Assembly (NCBI GenBank): GCA_963678705.1
Contig: OY783216.1
Coordinates: 6,634,001-6,698,000, forward strand
Source: Panorpa germanica
Taxonomy: Eukaryota > Arthropoda > Insecta > Mecoptera > Panorpidae
Direction: 5' to 3'
DNA: 64,000 nt
Numbering within the stretch: position 1 is the stretch's first letter; every line of letters starts with the position of its first letter. Made by a program: the position numbers and the translations under genes. Shown in pieces: positions 12,346-24,340 of the stretch. Below the pieces are notes generated by a model. That model made no database searches and was not told where the DNA came from. It saw nothing but the letters and a program-made list of their open reading frames with translations.

Positions 12346-13251
12346 ATTATTGTCTCTATCTCCGTCATCCACCTTTTGTCCTTTCCGAAAATCCTATATT
12401 TTTCTGGACTGAAGGTTAACTGTTTCCTCGATATTTATTATTTACTATTTTATTACAATTCCATTAGAATATCTCCAATTATCTTAATTAGAAGGCGTTG
12501 ATTAACTTTTTGGGGAAATATGGAACACTACGAACTTGGAAGAAGTTCGGGCTGTTGTCGGTCTTTTGACCCGCGTAAAGTGATTTTTCTACCCCCACCA
12601 CACACTCGATCCACATGTCATGCACTGCTGCACGAATCATCAAACAAAGGAAGGTTTAATACTTGAAAATTTCTTTATTTAATTGAAAGTTTTTGTTAAA
12701 CAGTGTCAGTGTCAATAATATCAACAAATTATTAAAACAAATAAATCATTCGGATCAAAAATTCGTTCTGCCGTGTAGCAGGAAATTTGTCATGTCACTA
12801 ATCCAATATTTGACTCACACGTTGGAGGCATAAGATCTATGTTACGCCACTGACTGTAGCTGAATTTAAAGCAAACTAAACTTGTTTACATTGTTTCCAC
12901 AACGATTCCCGGTTCATCGTTCATACATTGTACGATTATTTCCTGATGTGTTGAAAATGAGCTTTATAGAGTGCGTGCTTTTAATAGTGATGATGGGGGA
13001 TGGAGGAAGGAGGAAGGGTTATGTTAACGGAGAAACTAAAACGGAAACCATTCTGCGCAAATGCTTTTAATATTAAAAGCACTGACATTTACAAAGGCAT
13101 TTCCTATATAAACAATAAATTTCAAAGTTAAGTATAAAAATAGACTATAGAAAATAACCAATAAAAAAGAATTTGTTATTTATTAGGGAGGATACAATTT
13201 GTTGAGTTTTTTTACGTTACTTTAGTAGACAACAAAACTATCAGTAGAATA

Positions 13252-14451
13252 GTCCTATATAGTATATAGTCCAGTTGGCAAAAAGGGAAGGAGAGCTGCA
13301 GGAGATGGCACACCGGCTAGGGAGGTATATAGACAGGAAAGGACTAGAGTTAAACGTGGAAAAGACAAAAATTATGGTATTTAAAAAAGGGGGTGGAAAA
13401 AGGAGACATAAAAAGTGGAAATACAAGACAGAGGACATTGAGAAAGTAGAAGAATTTAAATATCTGGGCTACACTTTTAAAAAGAATAATGGAGAAGAGG
13501 CGCAGATAAGGGAGGTGGCAAAGAAGGCAGAGCAAGCAATTCGACGGGTATGGGGACTAGGGGAAAAGGTATTTGGGGGGGACATACAAAAGAGAATATG
13601 GATATTTGATAGACTGATAGCCAGTATGATGTTGTATGGAGCAGAGGTTTGGGGGTGGAAAGAACAAGAAAAGTTGGAAAGAATACAGGTGAGATATATG
13701 AAATGGGTACTAGGGCTGGACAGGTGCACGCCAGGATACATGGTGATGGAGGAGCTAAAAAGGGATAAGATACGAATTAAAACAGGGGAAAGAGCAGTAA
13801 AATACGAGGAGAAATTGAACAGAGCGGAAAGCAAAATTTTAAAGAAAATAAGAGAGGATAACATAAAGAATGGGGGAGGTCCAAAAAAGAGAAAGGAGTA
13901 CTTTGAAAGGAATGGAATGGCGATCGAGGAGGCAGAGAGGAGAAGAGAAGGTGGCGCAAGTGTGGGAGAGGAGCTAAGGAGAAGGGATAAGGAGACACAA
14001 CAGCAGGAGAGAATGGGAAAAATAGAAAAAAGTAACTACAATAAAAGATATAAGAGGTTATGGGAAAATAATGTGCCTCAGTATCTTATAGAAAAAGACA
14101 TAAAACACATAAGAAGAACAGCAAGGTTTAGATTGGGAAATGAGGAAAAAGGAAACAGATACTGAGAAAAGAGTGAGGAAAGAAAGTGTAGAATGTGTGG
14201 AGCGGAGGACGAAACACTGGAGCACATTAAGTTTGAGCGTAAGGAAAAAGTAGCGAGCGAAAGGAATATTGGCCAGCTATTAAAGGGAGGCAGTGAAAGA
14301 AAGAGGTGGATGGCGGAAATAGTAAGAAGGAAAGGAAGAACAGGAGAATAATTAAGCTGGTGGAGAATAATGTAAATTTGATTGTAATTTGAAGTATGTA
14401 TTGAGAATGTAGATTGTAAAGCCGAAAGGCGAACAATAAACAATAAACAAC
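13252..14451 (+). mobile_element. 5'-truncated non-LTR retrotransposon with target duplication
   Basis: AACTATCAGTAGAATA occurs on both sides (13236-13251, 14452-14467). The insert ends with a 3' UTR (GTAGATTGTAAAGCCGAAAG) and a short AACAATAAACAATAAAC tail, as expected of target-primed insertion. The reverse transcriptase C-terminal part lies inside. Confidence 0.88.
13275..14351 (+). pseudogene. Non-LTR reverse transcriptase C-terminal part, nonsense mutated
   Basis: An open stretch of 296 codons contains ELNVEKTKIMVF and EEFKYLGYTF, matching the last conserved reverse transcriptase blocks and thumb. A lysine/arginine/glutamate-rich tail follows. The upstream catalytic FADD-type block is missing because of 5' truncation. 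A TGA at 14163-14165 (probably former TGG) interrupts the frame. The same frame then continues with a CRMCG...EHI zinc-knuckle-like motif whose last Cys is replaced by Arg, and stops at 14351. It is of the I/jockey-related insect LINE type; the clade is not assigned. Confidence 0.85.
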
Positions 14452-14683
14452 AACTATCAGTAGAATAATTCTGTCATTTTGACCGAGAACAGCCCGAACT
14501 TCTTCCAACATGAACGTTGGACACATGAGATCGGTCACACATCGTTGGAAAGTGTTCGTAGCATCGGTTTAGAGATTCGACACATACAGTTCGGTTAAAA
14601 GATTTGAAAATATACATATTCGATTAGAATTAATTAATAATAAATAATTCTTATATAATAATTAACTTTTAATTAAGAGAACC

Positions 14684-15192
14684 CTAAAGCCTCATTCCCA
14701 CTCACTGTTTTGATATTTAATTTACTGTTTTTATTTAATATTGTTATCTAGATTTAAGGTTCCTTTTCACATTGGTGTTTTAATTTAAGTTTAGTTAATT
14801 TAGTTGGTGAGTATGCATCGTTAGTAATATAAATTTTGACAGTTAGACAAAATTGTATGTGAAATAATTAAAATTGATATTTTTAATAACAATTAGTAAT
14901 AGAAATTGTTTCCACTTCTATATTTTTCAAAAACTGACATTCAAATTCTTTTAAAAGTAAATCCTACTGCATTTTGACAGATTGTCACATTTTGGAGGTT
15001 ATAATATAATATAGTTTTTCTTAATTTAATATTTTTAATTTAATACATTGGACCTTGTAAGGTTCTAAGAAAACTTAAAAAATAAATTAAATTAAAAATG
15101 GTACTGTGAATGACTACGCGTATTGCAATATGCTAAACAATTTAAATTAAATACAAAATTAAATTAAAGTAGTGAGTGGAAATGAAACTTTA
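14684..15192. mobile_element. Family B element (full)
   Basis: It begins TAAAGCCTCATTCCCACTCA and ends with the imperfect inverse (GTGAGTGGAAATGAAACTTTA). Shared interior includes TTTGGAGGTTATAATATA and ATTGGACCTTGTAAGGTTC. No coding potential. Confidence 0.75.
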
Positions 15193-15583
15193 TTCATTGT
15201 TTTATTTAAATTAACAACTTTAAACACAATGAGTCTAAGTGATTCGTGGTTTGACCTAACCCAATTAATAAAAGCGCTTTAATTTAAAGACAACTATTAA
15301 AGCCAGCATAATAATATTTCTTAATAACTATAAGAGCTGCGTTACGGTCAACTGTGTTGTAGGTCTGGTAACAAAAGCGCGCAGTTGATTTTATAAAACT
15401 AGAATAATAAATGTGGTGGTGACACTGTCACTAATGCCGCATAATGACTAATAGGAGTCAAATTTATTATCAACATTAATAATGCAACAATTTATAATAA
15501 ATTGAATTAAATGACTATGTAGTGTATATTTTATTATCTATGGATATGACGGTGGTATATAAACAATGTGATAATATATCTTT
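15193..15583. other. Intergenic between family B and the family C array
   Basis: No feature seen. Confidence 0.6.
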
Positions 15584-15893
15584 ACTAGCTTTTACCCCCG
15601 TCGCAAGCGACGTCAATTTTTTGTGTGTTGCTTGAATTTGCCAACATTGAATACCTTAATACACATCCAAAATTTAAACTTTCTATCTTTTACGAATTAA
15701 AAGTAATACAGAAAAAAAAGGGCTCACTTTTTTTTACAGTTTTTCCAAAATTACGGGTTTCCAGGAAAAATTCGGGGACGCCAAAAGTCTTAGAATTTTT
15801 TTCTCTACGAAATTGGCAATTTTCAAAAACATTGACGGGGCCGATTTGGCGGTGCCATACAAAATTTACTACCAAACATATAAGAATATAAAG
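15584..15893. repeat. Family C unit 1 (internally deleted)
   Basis: It starts ACTAGCTTTTACCCCCGTCG and ends near CCAAACATATAAGAATATAA. The middle is missing compared with units 2-5. Confidence 0.75.
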
Positions 15894-15897
15894 GATC

Positions 15898-16759
15898 TAG
15901 AGTTTACTCCCGTCACGAAGCGAAGTCTTTTTGGCGTGTATGATTTGAATCCAATAAAATAATTCGTAATTACATTTCATATTTAACTTTATTTTTAAAT
16001 TGAAATAATAAATAAACTCGCACACATATACATTGACACATACAAATTGACCAAAAAAATATATTTTAAAAACTCTAATCAAACTCTATTTTTAAATTGA
16101 AATAATAAATTAACTCGCACACATACATATATACACATCGACACATATAAATTGACTAAAAAAATATATTTTTTTCATCAAAATAAAAAATATTTTCAAT
16201 TTATGCGTTATTTGACCAACTTTTTTTCAAAATTTGGGAATTTTTTTTTCGATTCGTAAATTAGGTACCAAAGTTAGCCTACATAAAAAATTTCAACTTT
16301 GTAGCACAATTTTTACTCTCGGCAAATACTGCCCCCGTGCCCCCCAATAAAATTTTGAAATTTTGATTTTCTTTTTATTAATAATATACTTAAATATTCT
16401 AGAATCCAGAATATGAACTTTCTCAAAAGTTCCGTACCGGGCCCCCGAATTTCTTCAACCCCCCCTTTTTCAATTTTTGAATTTCTAATTTTTGAGAAAT
16501 GTCAGCATTAAGTACCTTAATACACATGCAAAATTTCAACTTTCTATCTTTTACGAATTAAAAGTAATACAGCAAAAAAGGGATCACTTTTTTTCCAGTT
16601 TTTCCAAAATTACGGGTTTCCAGGAAATTCAGGGAAAAATCCGGGGACGCCAAAAGTCTTAGAATTTTTTTCTCTACGAAATAGGAAATTTTTAAAAACT
16701 TCCATGGAGCCGTTTTCGAGCTACCATACGAATCGCGTAAACATATAAGAATATAAGAA
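15898..16759. repeat. Family C unit 2
   Basis: A variant start (GAGTTTACTCCCGTCACGAA) is followed by the full body, including CTCGGCAAATACTGCCCCCG, TTACGGGTTTCCAGGAAATT and the A/T-rich tail ACATATAAGAATATAAG. Confidence 0.8.
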
Positions 16760-16760
16760 T

Positions 16761-17544
16761 ACTAGCTTTTACCCCCGTCGCAAGCGACGTTTGTTTTTTG
16801 TGAGTGGCTTGAATTTCAAGTCAAAATTTAATTTTTAAATTGAAATAATAAATAAACTCGTCCTATATTGATTTAACATTTAATAACAATTAATTTTTCA
16901 TACAAACTGACTAAGAAAATACATTTTTTATATCAAAATAAAAAATATTTTGAATTTATGCGATATTTGAACAACTTTTTTTCAAAATTTAGGATTTTTT
17001 TTTCGATTCGTAAATAAGTTGCCAAGGTTAGCCTATATACAAAATTTCAACTTTCTAGCACAATTTTTACTCTCGGCAAATACTGCCCCCGTGCCCCCCA
17101 ATAAAATTTTAAAATTTTAAATTTTTTTTTATTAATAATATACTTAATTATTCTAGAATCCAGAAAATGAATTTTCTCCAAAGTTCCTTGCCGGGCCCCC
17201 GAATTTCTTTAACCCGCCCTTTTTCAATTTTTGAATTTCTAATTTTTGAGAAATGTCAGCATTGAATACCTTAATACACATGCAAAATTTCAACTTTCTA
17301 TCTTTTACGAATTAAAAGTTACAGAGGAAAAAGTAAAAAAAATTTTTTTCGTTTTTCTAAAATTACGGGTTTCCAGGAAATTCAGGGAAAAATCCGGGGA
17401 CGCCAAAAGTCTTAGAATTTTTTTCTCTACGAAATAGGAAATTTTTAAAAACTTCCATGGAGCCGTTTTCGAGCTACCATACGAATCGCGTAAACATATA
17501 AGAATATAAGAAAACAAACATACACCTCGGACATTATAATATAA
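16761..17544. repeat. Family C unit 3
   Basis: Full unit starting ACTAGCTTTTACCCCCGTCG and ending ACCTCGGACATTATAATATA, immediately followed by unit 4. The head contains the palindrome CGTCGCAAGCGACG. Confidence 0.82.
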
Positions 17545-18333
17545 GACTAGCTTTTACCCCCGTCGCAAGCGACGTTTGTTTTTTGTGAGTGGCTTGAATT
17601 TCAAGTCAAAATTTAATTTTTAAATTGAAATAATAAATAAACTCGTCCTATATTGATTTAACATTTAATAACAATTAATTTTTCATACAAACTGACTAAG
17701 AAAATACATTTTTTATATCAAAATAAAAAATATTTTGAATTTATGCGACAACTTTTTTTCAAAATTTGGGATTTCTTTTTCGATTCGTAAATAAGTTGCC
17801 AAGGTTAGGCTATATACAAAATTTCAACTTTCTAGCACAATTTTTACTCTCGGCAAATACTGCCCCCGTGCCCCCTAATAAAATTTTAAAATTTTGAATT
17901 TTTTTTTTATTAATAATATACTTAATTATTCTAGAATCCAGAAAATGAATTTTCTCCAAAGTTCCCTACCGGGCCCCCGAATTTTTTTTAACCCCCCCTT
18001 TTTCAATTTTTGAAATTCTAATTTTTGAGAAATGTCAGCATTGAATACCCTAATACACATGCAAAATTTCAACTTTCTATCTTATACGAATTAAAAGTAA
18101 TACAGCAAAAAAGGGATCACTTTTTTTCCAGTTTTTCCAAAATGACGGGTTTCCAGGAAATTCAGGGAAAAATCCGGGGACGCCAAAAGTCTTAGAATTT
18201 TTTTCTCTACGAAATAGGAAATTTTTAAAAACTTCCCTGGAGCCGTTTTCGAGATGCCATACAAAATTCGAACCAAACATATAAACACATAAACATATAA
18301 GAATATAAATATATACTTGGGACTTTATAATAT
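17545..18333. repeat. Family C unit 4
   Basis: Nearly identical to unit 3 over the whole body, ending TTGGGACTTTATAATATA. The high similarity suggests recent local duplication. Confidence 0.82.
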
Positions 18334-19123
18334 ACTTGAGTTTACCCCCTTCGCAATGCGACGTCTTTTTGGCGTGTATCATTTGAATCCAATAAAATAA
18401 TTTGTAATTAAATTTCATATTTAACTGTTCTATTTTTAAATTGAAATAATAAATAAACTCGCGCACATATACACACATATAAGTTGACTAAAAAAATATT
18501 ATTTTTTTATCAAAATAAAAAATATTTTCAATTTATGCGTTATTTGACCAACTTTTTTTCAAAATTTGGGATTTTTTTTTTCGATTCGTAAATAAGTTAC
18601 CAAGGTTAGCCTATATACAAAATTTCAACTTTCTAGCACAATTTTTACTCTCGGAAAATACTGCCCCCGTGCCCCCAAATAAAATTTTGAAATTTTGAAT
18701 TTTTTTTTATTAATAATATACTTAATTATTCTACAATCCAGAATATGAACTTTCTCCAAAGTTCCCTACCGGGCCCCCGAATTTCTTCAACCCCCCCTTT
18801 TTCTATTTTTGAAATTCTAATTTTTGAGAAATGTCAGTATTAAATAGCTTAATACACATGCAAAATTTCAACTTTCTATCTTTTACGACTTGAAAGTAAT
18901 ACAGCAAAAAAGGGATCACTTTTTTTCCAGTTTTTCCAAAATTACGGGTTTCCAGGAAATTCAGGGGAAAATTCGGGGACGCCAAAAGTCTTAGAATTTT
19001 TTTCTCTACGAAATAGGAAATTTTTAAAAACTTCCAGGGAGCCGTTTTCGAGCTACCATACGAATCGCGTAAACATATAAACATATAAGAAAACAAACAT
19101 ACACCTCGGACATTATAATATAG
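18334..19123. repeat. Family C unit 5
   Basis: The head variant GAGTTTACCCCCTTCGCAAT is shared in type with unit 2. The body is full and the tail ends ACATTATAATATAGG. Heads and tails look retroposon-like; the class is not assigned. Confidence 0.8.
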
Positions 19124-20020
19124 GATCAACATCAGACCTGGTGTAAATCAGTAAATCATGACCGCATCGCATGTATATTTCATTTTATCGATTTCATGCC
19201 AGATTGGACAAGATTTGACCTGTTAAACAAATATTATTTTTTAGGTCTTACAAGCATAAGAAATATTAGTACTTTTATATGTAGCGAAAAATAAATGAGG
19301 AAGATTGATAAGCGTATTTGATAAATCAAGATTTGTTTAAGTTTGAGATGGCATGTCATGAGGCTGTTCACAGTGAGAGGCAGTGGACGAAAATAAAGTA
19401 ACATCCTCATAAAACCAGCGCATGTTCAAGAGGAAGGAATGCATCTTATGCTAGTATTTATATATTGTTAGAAATAACATAATTCTTTTTATTTTAATAG
19501 TTAAAAAAGAGTGAAAAAGAATTTAAACTATACTATGAATTAAAGTCTTTAATAATATCAAAGAAATATTTAAATGAATATAGGATTTCGACGAATTCTT
19601 TTTCATTTTATTAAAAGAATAGATTTTTTGATAATAAATAACTTTGTGTATTTCTTTAACGTCTCGCATCTCTCATTTTGTTTTAGTTAGGCCGTCCGCA
19701 CATGGGAGTGAGAGAATACACACGGCACGAACGAAACTAAACTGATTTGAAATAGGTTTTGAGCGACTATGTTTCTTGGTCGCAGGTCAATTACGTTGCA
19801 TCCTTTTGATGGTGACATCATGAGCAGAGATGTGCACAAATACTATTTAAAAGTATTTAAATGCATACATACATACAAATACCTCAGAATTCGACACAAT
19901 TCGCGAAAAAAATTATAAAAGTTTGAAAATGTTTAACAATTTATAGAAGTCAAAAACTATTACTACTTATTTTAATTATGCGGTTTTTCGAATTACGTGG
20001 AAACCACTGTAACAAATCAA
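19124..20020. other. Intergenic, nothing recognised
   Basis: An isolated GC-richer patch near 19690-19740 is too short to interpret. Confidence 0.55.
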
Positions 20021-20043
20021 CCGCGTAAGTCGAGGACTCACTG
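20021..20043. mobile_element. pogo/Tigger-like terminal fragment
   Basis: The 3' end GTAAGTCGAGGACTCACTG followed by TA resembles the termini of pogo/Tigger elements (CAGT..., CTCGACTTACGCGG). No matching left terminus or transposase is visible. Confidence 0.45.
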
Positions 20044-20916
20044 TATATCACTTTCATCAGCATTGTCGAAAAAACTTGAATTACAAGCATATCAAATTAA
20101 GAACTGAAGTTTCCGTAAATCTATTTTTGTATCACCATACGAAAGTACATTCTCTCCTGGGTGGGCCAATCATAAAATAAATGTGGAACTTTTAAAACAT
20201 GTAAATTAAAAATTACGTTCAACAATTAAACAGTATATTAATCGGTAAACGAATGTAAATATTGAAGTAAATCGAATAATACTGTAATAAAAACTTAACG
20301 AAGCAAGACGACATATTGTGGCAAACAATGGTTATATTTGTCAATAAAAAAATATATAATTCCTGGTCGTTTATCATAACAAATAATTATTCTTTAAAGA
20401 AATCTTATTATGCCTTTAAATCGACTGTATGTATGTAGGTCATATGTCTTTCAAGTGATCGAAATAATCAAATAAAAATGTGTCAAAGTAATAAAATAAT
20501 ACAGAGAGTATAGTCTTAGGTTGGTCATAAATTGCATTCATTAAATAGGGTCACTTTTACTCGAGCATTTATCATGTTTGTACAATATGGTTATTAGCTG
20601 CCATTTGTTTTATAACAATATTTTTTTCTAAAGCAGCTTGAAGGAATTCATTCTAAATAAGAAAGCTTCCGACGTATTAAGTTGCATGTCGCACTAGTGA
20701 GGACGTGTTGTACAACTTGCATGTTTATGTGGCACCAGTCTGTACCATACATTAGGTTATTCTTAATCAAAGAAATATAGGTAATTTACTATATACTCTA
20801 TTTTTAATTAGCTTATAAAGGATAGCGAAAACTGTATATCACTTTCATTATCATTGTTGATAAAAAACTGGAGTTACAAGCATTTAAAAATAAAAACAGA
20901 AGTTTTAGTAAATTAA
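20044..20916. repeat. Direct repeat pair (20039-20123 and 20831-20916)
   Basis: Both copies run from CTGTATATCACTTTCAT to GAAGTTT..GTAAAT with about 85 bp shared. The sequence between them (20124-20830) has no gene I can support. Confidence 0.6.
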
Positions 20917-20924
20917 CCAAGTGA

Positions 20925-21446
20925 AATACAATGGGGACGAAGAGGTACAAGGGGATCTGGGAGAAGGAGGAAGCAGCATATATAAGAGAGAAGAAAACGT
21001 ACGGAGAATTGTTAGATTTAGAATGGGTAACGAAGAGAAAGGTAACAGATATAAAGAAGAAAGAAAGTGAATGGTATGTAGGATGATATGCAAGCGAAAA
21101 AGACTTTGGAGCATATAAGAGAGGAGTGCGAATTTAAAATAGTCAGTGAAAAGAGGATAGTGAAGCTGATGAGAGGAGGCAAGGAGGGAAAGAGTTGGAT
21201 GCTGGAAGTTCATAGAAGAAGGGATGAAAGAGAGGAAAAGAAAGAAAAGCAGAGTGGGGAACATGATTAACGAAAGAAGAAGTGCAGAGAATGAGGAGAA
21301 GAAGTGAGAGACAACAGTAGTTTTTTGTTTTTAAGTTATTAGTCATAAGAGTTTACTTTATGTTAAATTTAAGTAATAAATGTAATAATGTAGAAGAATG
21401 TAATGACTACCGGCAAATCATTAAATAAATACAATACAATACAATT
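20925..21446 (+). pseudogene. Non-LTR C-terminal fragment
   Basis: The segment reads RFRMGNEEKGNRYKE at about 21012, matching RFRLGNEEKGNRY in the 13-kb LINE. Frame shifts then lead to EHIREEC (about 21111-21131), which keeps the Cys lost there. It ends in an (AATAC)n-like tail at 21424-21446. It cannot be translated. Confidence 0.7.
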
Positions 21447-23044
21447 GGAATATAAACTATAGAATGATGAAAATGAAAATATAATGAAGTTGGTTACAAA
21501 AAATATCTCCTTCTATAAGTAACAGGTATCAACAAATCGAAATATGGTATTAAAATATAAAATACCTGAAATTAGCGCCAATTTTAATGAATAAATAACA
21601 TAGCACGTCAAAACTTAATAATCTAATAACTAATAATTTAAACTAAATAACCAACAGGTCCGTGAACCCTTTTATAAAAACAGCGCAGCTCACAGTCGAC
21701 TCTTAACGTGTTTTTACGTTGGAACATACATCCAGTTACAATTTTATTTCCTTATATTTTCGCTCACAATCTCTAGGCCGTTACTGATATTACTGTGTTA
21801 TGAAGAAGCTGAGATACAAACAATACATTTTAGGTTTGCAAAATACACGAAACCCATCACCAAGATAAGAAAATAAAAAGGACTCACCTATTCAGAATCA
21901 CCGATTACTTCAGTGGCTACAAAAACACTGCACAAATAATCAGATTGTACAGATTTACACTGTTCACACATGCAAATTTTGTATTTGAAGTTAACCATTT
22001 GTCTGTTATGATAATGGACTAATTTGGCGTATAGAAATATCTGTATGATTATAGGAAAATTCTAACAACTGTTAAAGCAATTAATATTCAATTTATATTG
22101 CAACACACTTACAGAACTTATTAATTATTTGCAACGTTTTCTTAAACTGTCAACAACACAATCTACAGGTCACTGTAGGTCCCAAGGAACAATTGTTTGA
22201 ATTCTTAAACGAGCAGACACAGTATATTCCAGCAGTAATTAGGGCGCGTTCAGAGTGTGTTTAGAACATTAGACAAATTAATTAGAGATAATATTTATAC
22301 GAAAATTGTAAAACAAAGCTGTAATAATTGAAATTTAGTTATACTATTTAAATTTCATTTGACATTAAATCTAATAGATTTTTCTCTTTTTCTAATTATT
22401 AATTTTTGCTGTGCTACTTTTTAAGTATTTACTTTTTCATAATTATCTATATTTTTTAATCTAGATTGACAGACCGCAAATTTATTATTAAACTCTAAGG
22501 AAAAAGTGTAATATTAAAACCACTGATAAAAAAAATAACAAAACTACAGTTTTAGTGTTATATATACGTCTTCCGGTTTCGCTAAATCACATAAATAACT
22601 TAAATTTAACGTTCCCAGACAATTCACAATAATTAGTAACACTTAAAGTAACTAACTGCCCTAAATTTAAATAACAATGGCAAAAAAAAATAACAACATA
22701 AACAAAGAGACCAAATGTACAGTTACTAGTTGAAAAGAAAGAAGAAATGTTGGCCGCTGTTTAGCTGAAGAATATTATGAACTAAATTATTCACATTATT
22801 GTTTGCGAGTGAACTTAATGAGTTGAATCTTTTGTTGTACATTCCAGCTATTAAGTGTTATAATTATTGTATTTCCTTGCGCAGATACTCAAATTAAGAC
22901 AAGGACAAATTAAGGATGTATAAGGATTTATACTAGTCGATAGATAACAGTATAAAGAAGATATGATGTAATTTTTATTGAAATCGATTAAATAATTTTG
23001 TAGTTCGACCAGTTCAAAGATAAGTATATCACAACACTCAATAA
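21447..23044. other. Intergenic, nothing recognised
   Basis: Only small chance frames. Confidence 0.55.
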
Positions 23045-23195
23045 GTTCGTCGGATGACGCCACCATTGACAAATTCATATGACTATTATATAGTACAAAC
23101 CTTCAAACGAAATGTGTTAAAATTTTATGACATTTCGACCTTTATTTTACGAGGTACAGTGATTTTAACAGCGCTACTTTTGTTATTTTTAAAGC
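23045..23195. repeat. Family G repeat, copy 2
   Basis: AGTTCGTCGGATGACG, ATTGACAAATTCATATGA and AACCTTCAAACGA align with the inverse of 55044-55190 over the whole segment. Confidence 0.6.
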
Positions 23196-24139
23196 AATGG
23201 AAAAATATGAATTTCGTTGTTAATACGGAGTCCGAAAAATACTAGTGAATAAAGGAAATTCAAATCCGAATGTATCTAGTTCCTTTTTGATTTAATTTTT
23301 TTTTTTTATCTTTCTGTATGCATCAAAATGTGTTTAATGTTGTGTCATTCAATTTATAGCAGTTCTCCATTCTTGTAAGAGGGACATGTGTAGAATATAA
23401 TCAGATAGCCTTATTTTAATTCATTTTTAAATATATGCAAATTACAAAGTCATAGAATTTCATTTCGCTTTCAATATGTCGTTTTAGTATCGTGTCATTT
23501 CACTTATCAAGCGTCTTGTTGTTCAGATACCAGTACCTCCACAGTACCATCCGACTGCATTCTGAATTGCAATTACCATAACAAGTAGGAGGCTTTCATT
23601 TTTCACGTTAAGGAGACTGGAAGACTGTCAAATACACTGTACTGCGGTCCGGTGAGCTGTCAAAACACTTATTCTATTACTATGTTTAGAAGTCTTGCTC
23701 CTCTGGTGGTCGATGATTTGCTAAAAATATTTCTAAACGAAAACGATGCGTCATATTACTAATATAATTAAATGACTGATTTGCACTGTGCGATTTTATA
23801 CATTTTCTTACAATGTAATGGTTTCTTATAATGCTAAACGTTATGTATTATTAGATTAGATTAGAAATAGTATTTAGATGAAAAGTAACTTCGAGGGCTA
23901 GAATTTAAAATATTTGTGCAGAAAGAACACATTTATATCATAATTTGATATTAAAAAATTCACCTCACTTCTTTTAAATTCAAAACTGATAAAATTAAAC
24001 GCTGATTCCAAATCTGTAATTTATTTTTTCTTTGGATTGCCGGTTTTTGAGTTATCGGCATTTTATAGGTCAAATTATTAACTGATTTCAAAATGGTTGC
24101 CAGATATGGAATCAGCGGGAAATTCTACGTATAAATACT
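23196..24139. other. Intergenic, nothing recognised
   Basis: A G+C-richer patch at 23530-23650 has no long frame. Confidence 0.5.
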
Positions 24140-24340
24140 TATTTAAAAAAAGCTTTTTCGCCGCCGCGTTAAAATGCAGGTAATAGAATATGCCCTTCTA
24201 TGTAATCCAATGATTGCTTTTTGTTCAAACCCCATTGGGAGCGCAAAAAATACATTTTCGTCGCAGAAAAAAAAAAATAATATCTTCGCCGTGAAAAAAA
24301 AAATATTTTTCCGCCGAGAAAAAATGTATTATTTTCGTAT
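24140..24340. other. CG-centred motifs separated by A tracts
   Basis: TTTTCGCCGCCGCG, TTTTCGTCGCAG, TCTTCGCCGTG and TTTCCGCCGAG occur in 170 bp, each followed by A tracts. The origin is unknown. Confidence 0.4.

Larger units (their letters stand above)
12538..14506. repeat. Element bounded by 26-bp inverted repeats, containing a LINE
   Basis: GGAAGAAGTTCGGGCTGTT plus seven more bases (12538-12563) recurs inverted at 14481-14506 with one mismatch. With the LINE insertion and one target duplication removed, the unit is about 750 bp. No transposase is readable in it. Confidence 0.55.

Noticed and set aside
12072-12501. Overlapping plus-strand frames of 60-115 codons rich in Leu, Ser and Pro
   Set aside because: They are the pyrimidine strand of a purine-rich LINE-type segment that recurs at 52840-53275; the composition alone keeps them open.
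13241-14538. Minus-strand frames of 61-131 codons opposite the LINE
   Set aside because: They are shadows of the reverse transcriptase strand.
15625-19132. Frames of 60-133 codons within the family C array
   Set aside because: The same frame recurs in each unit with stops and shifts; no known domain and low-complexity content.
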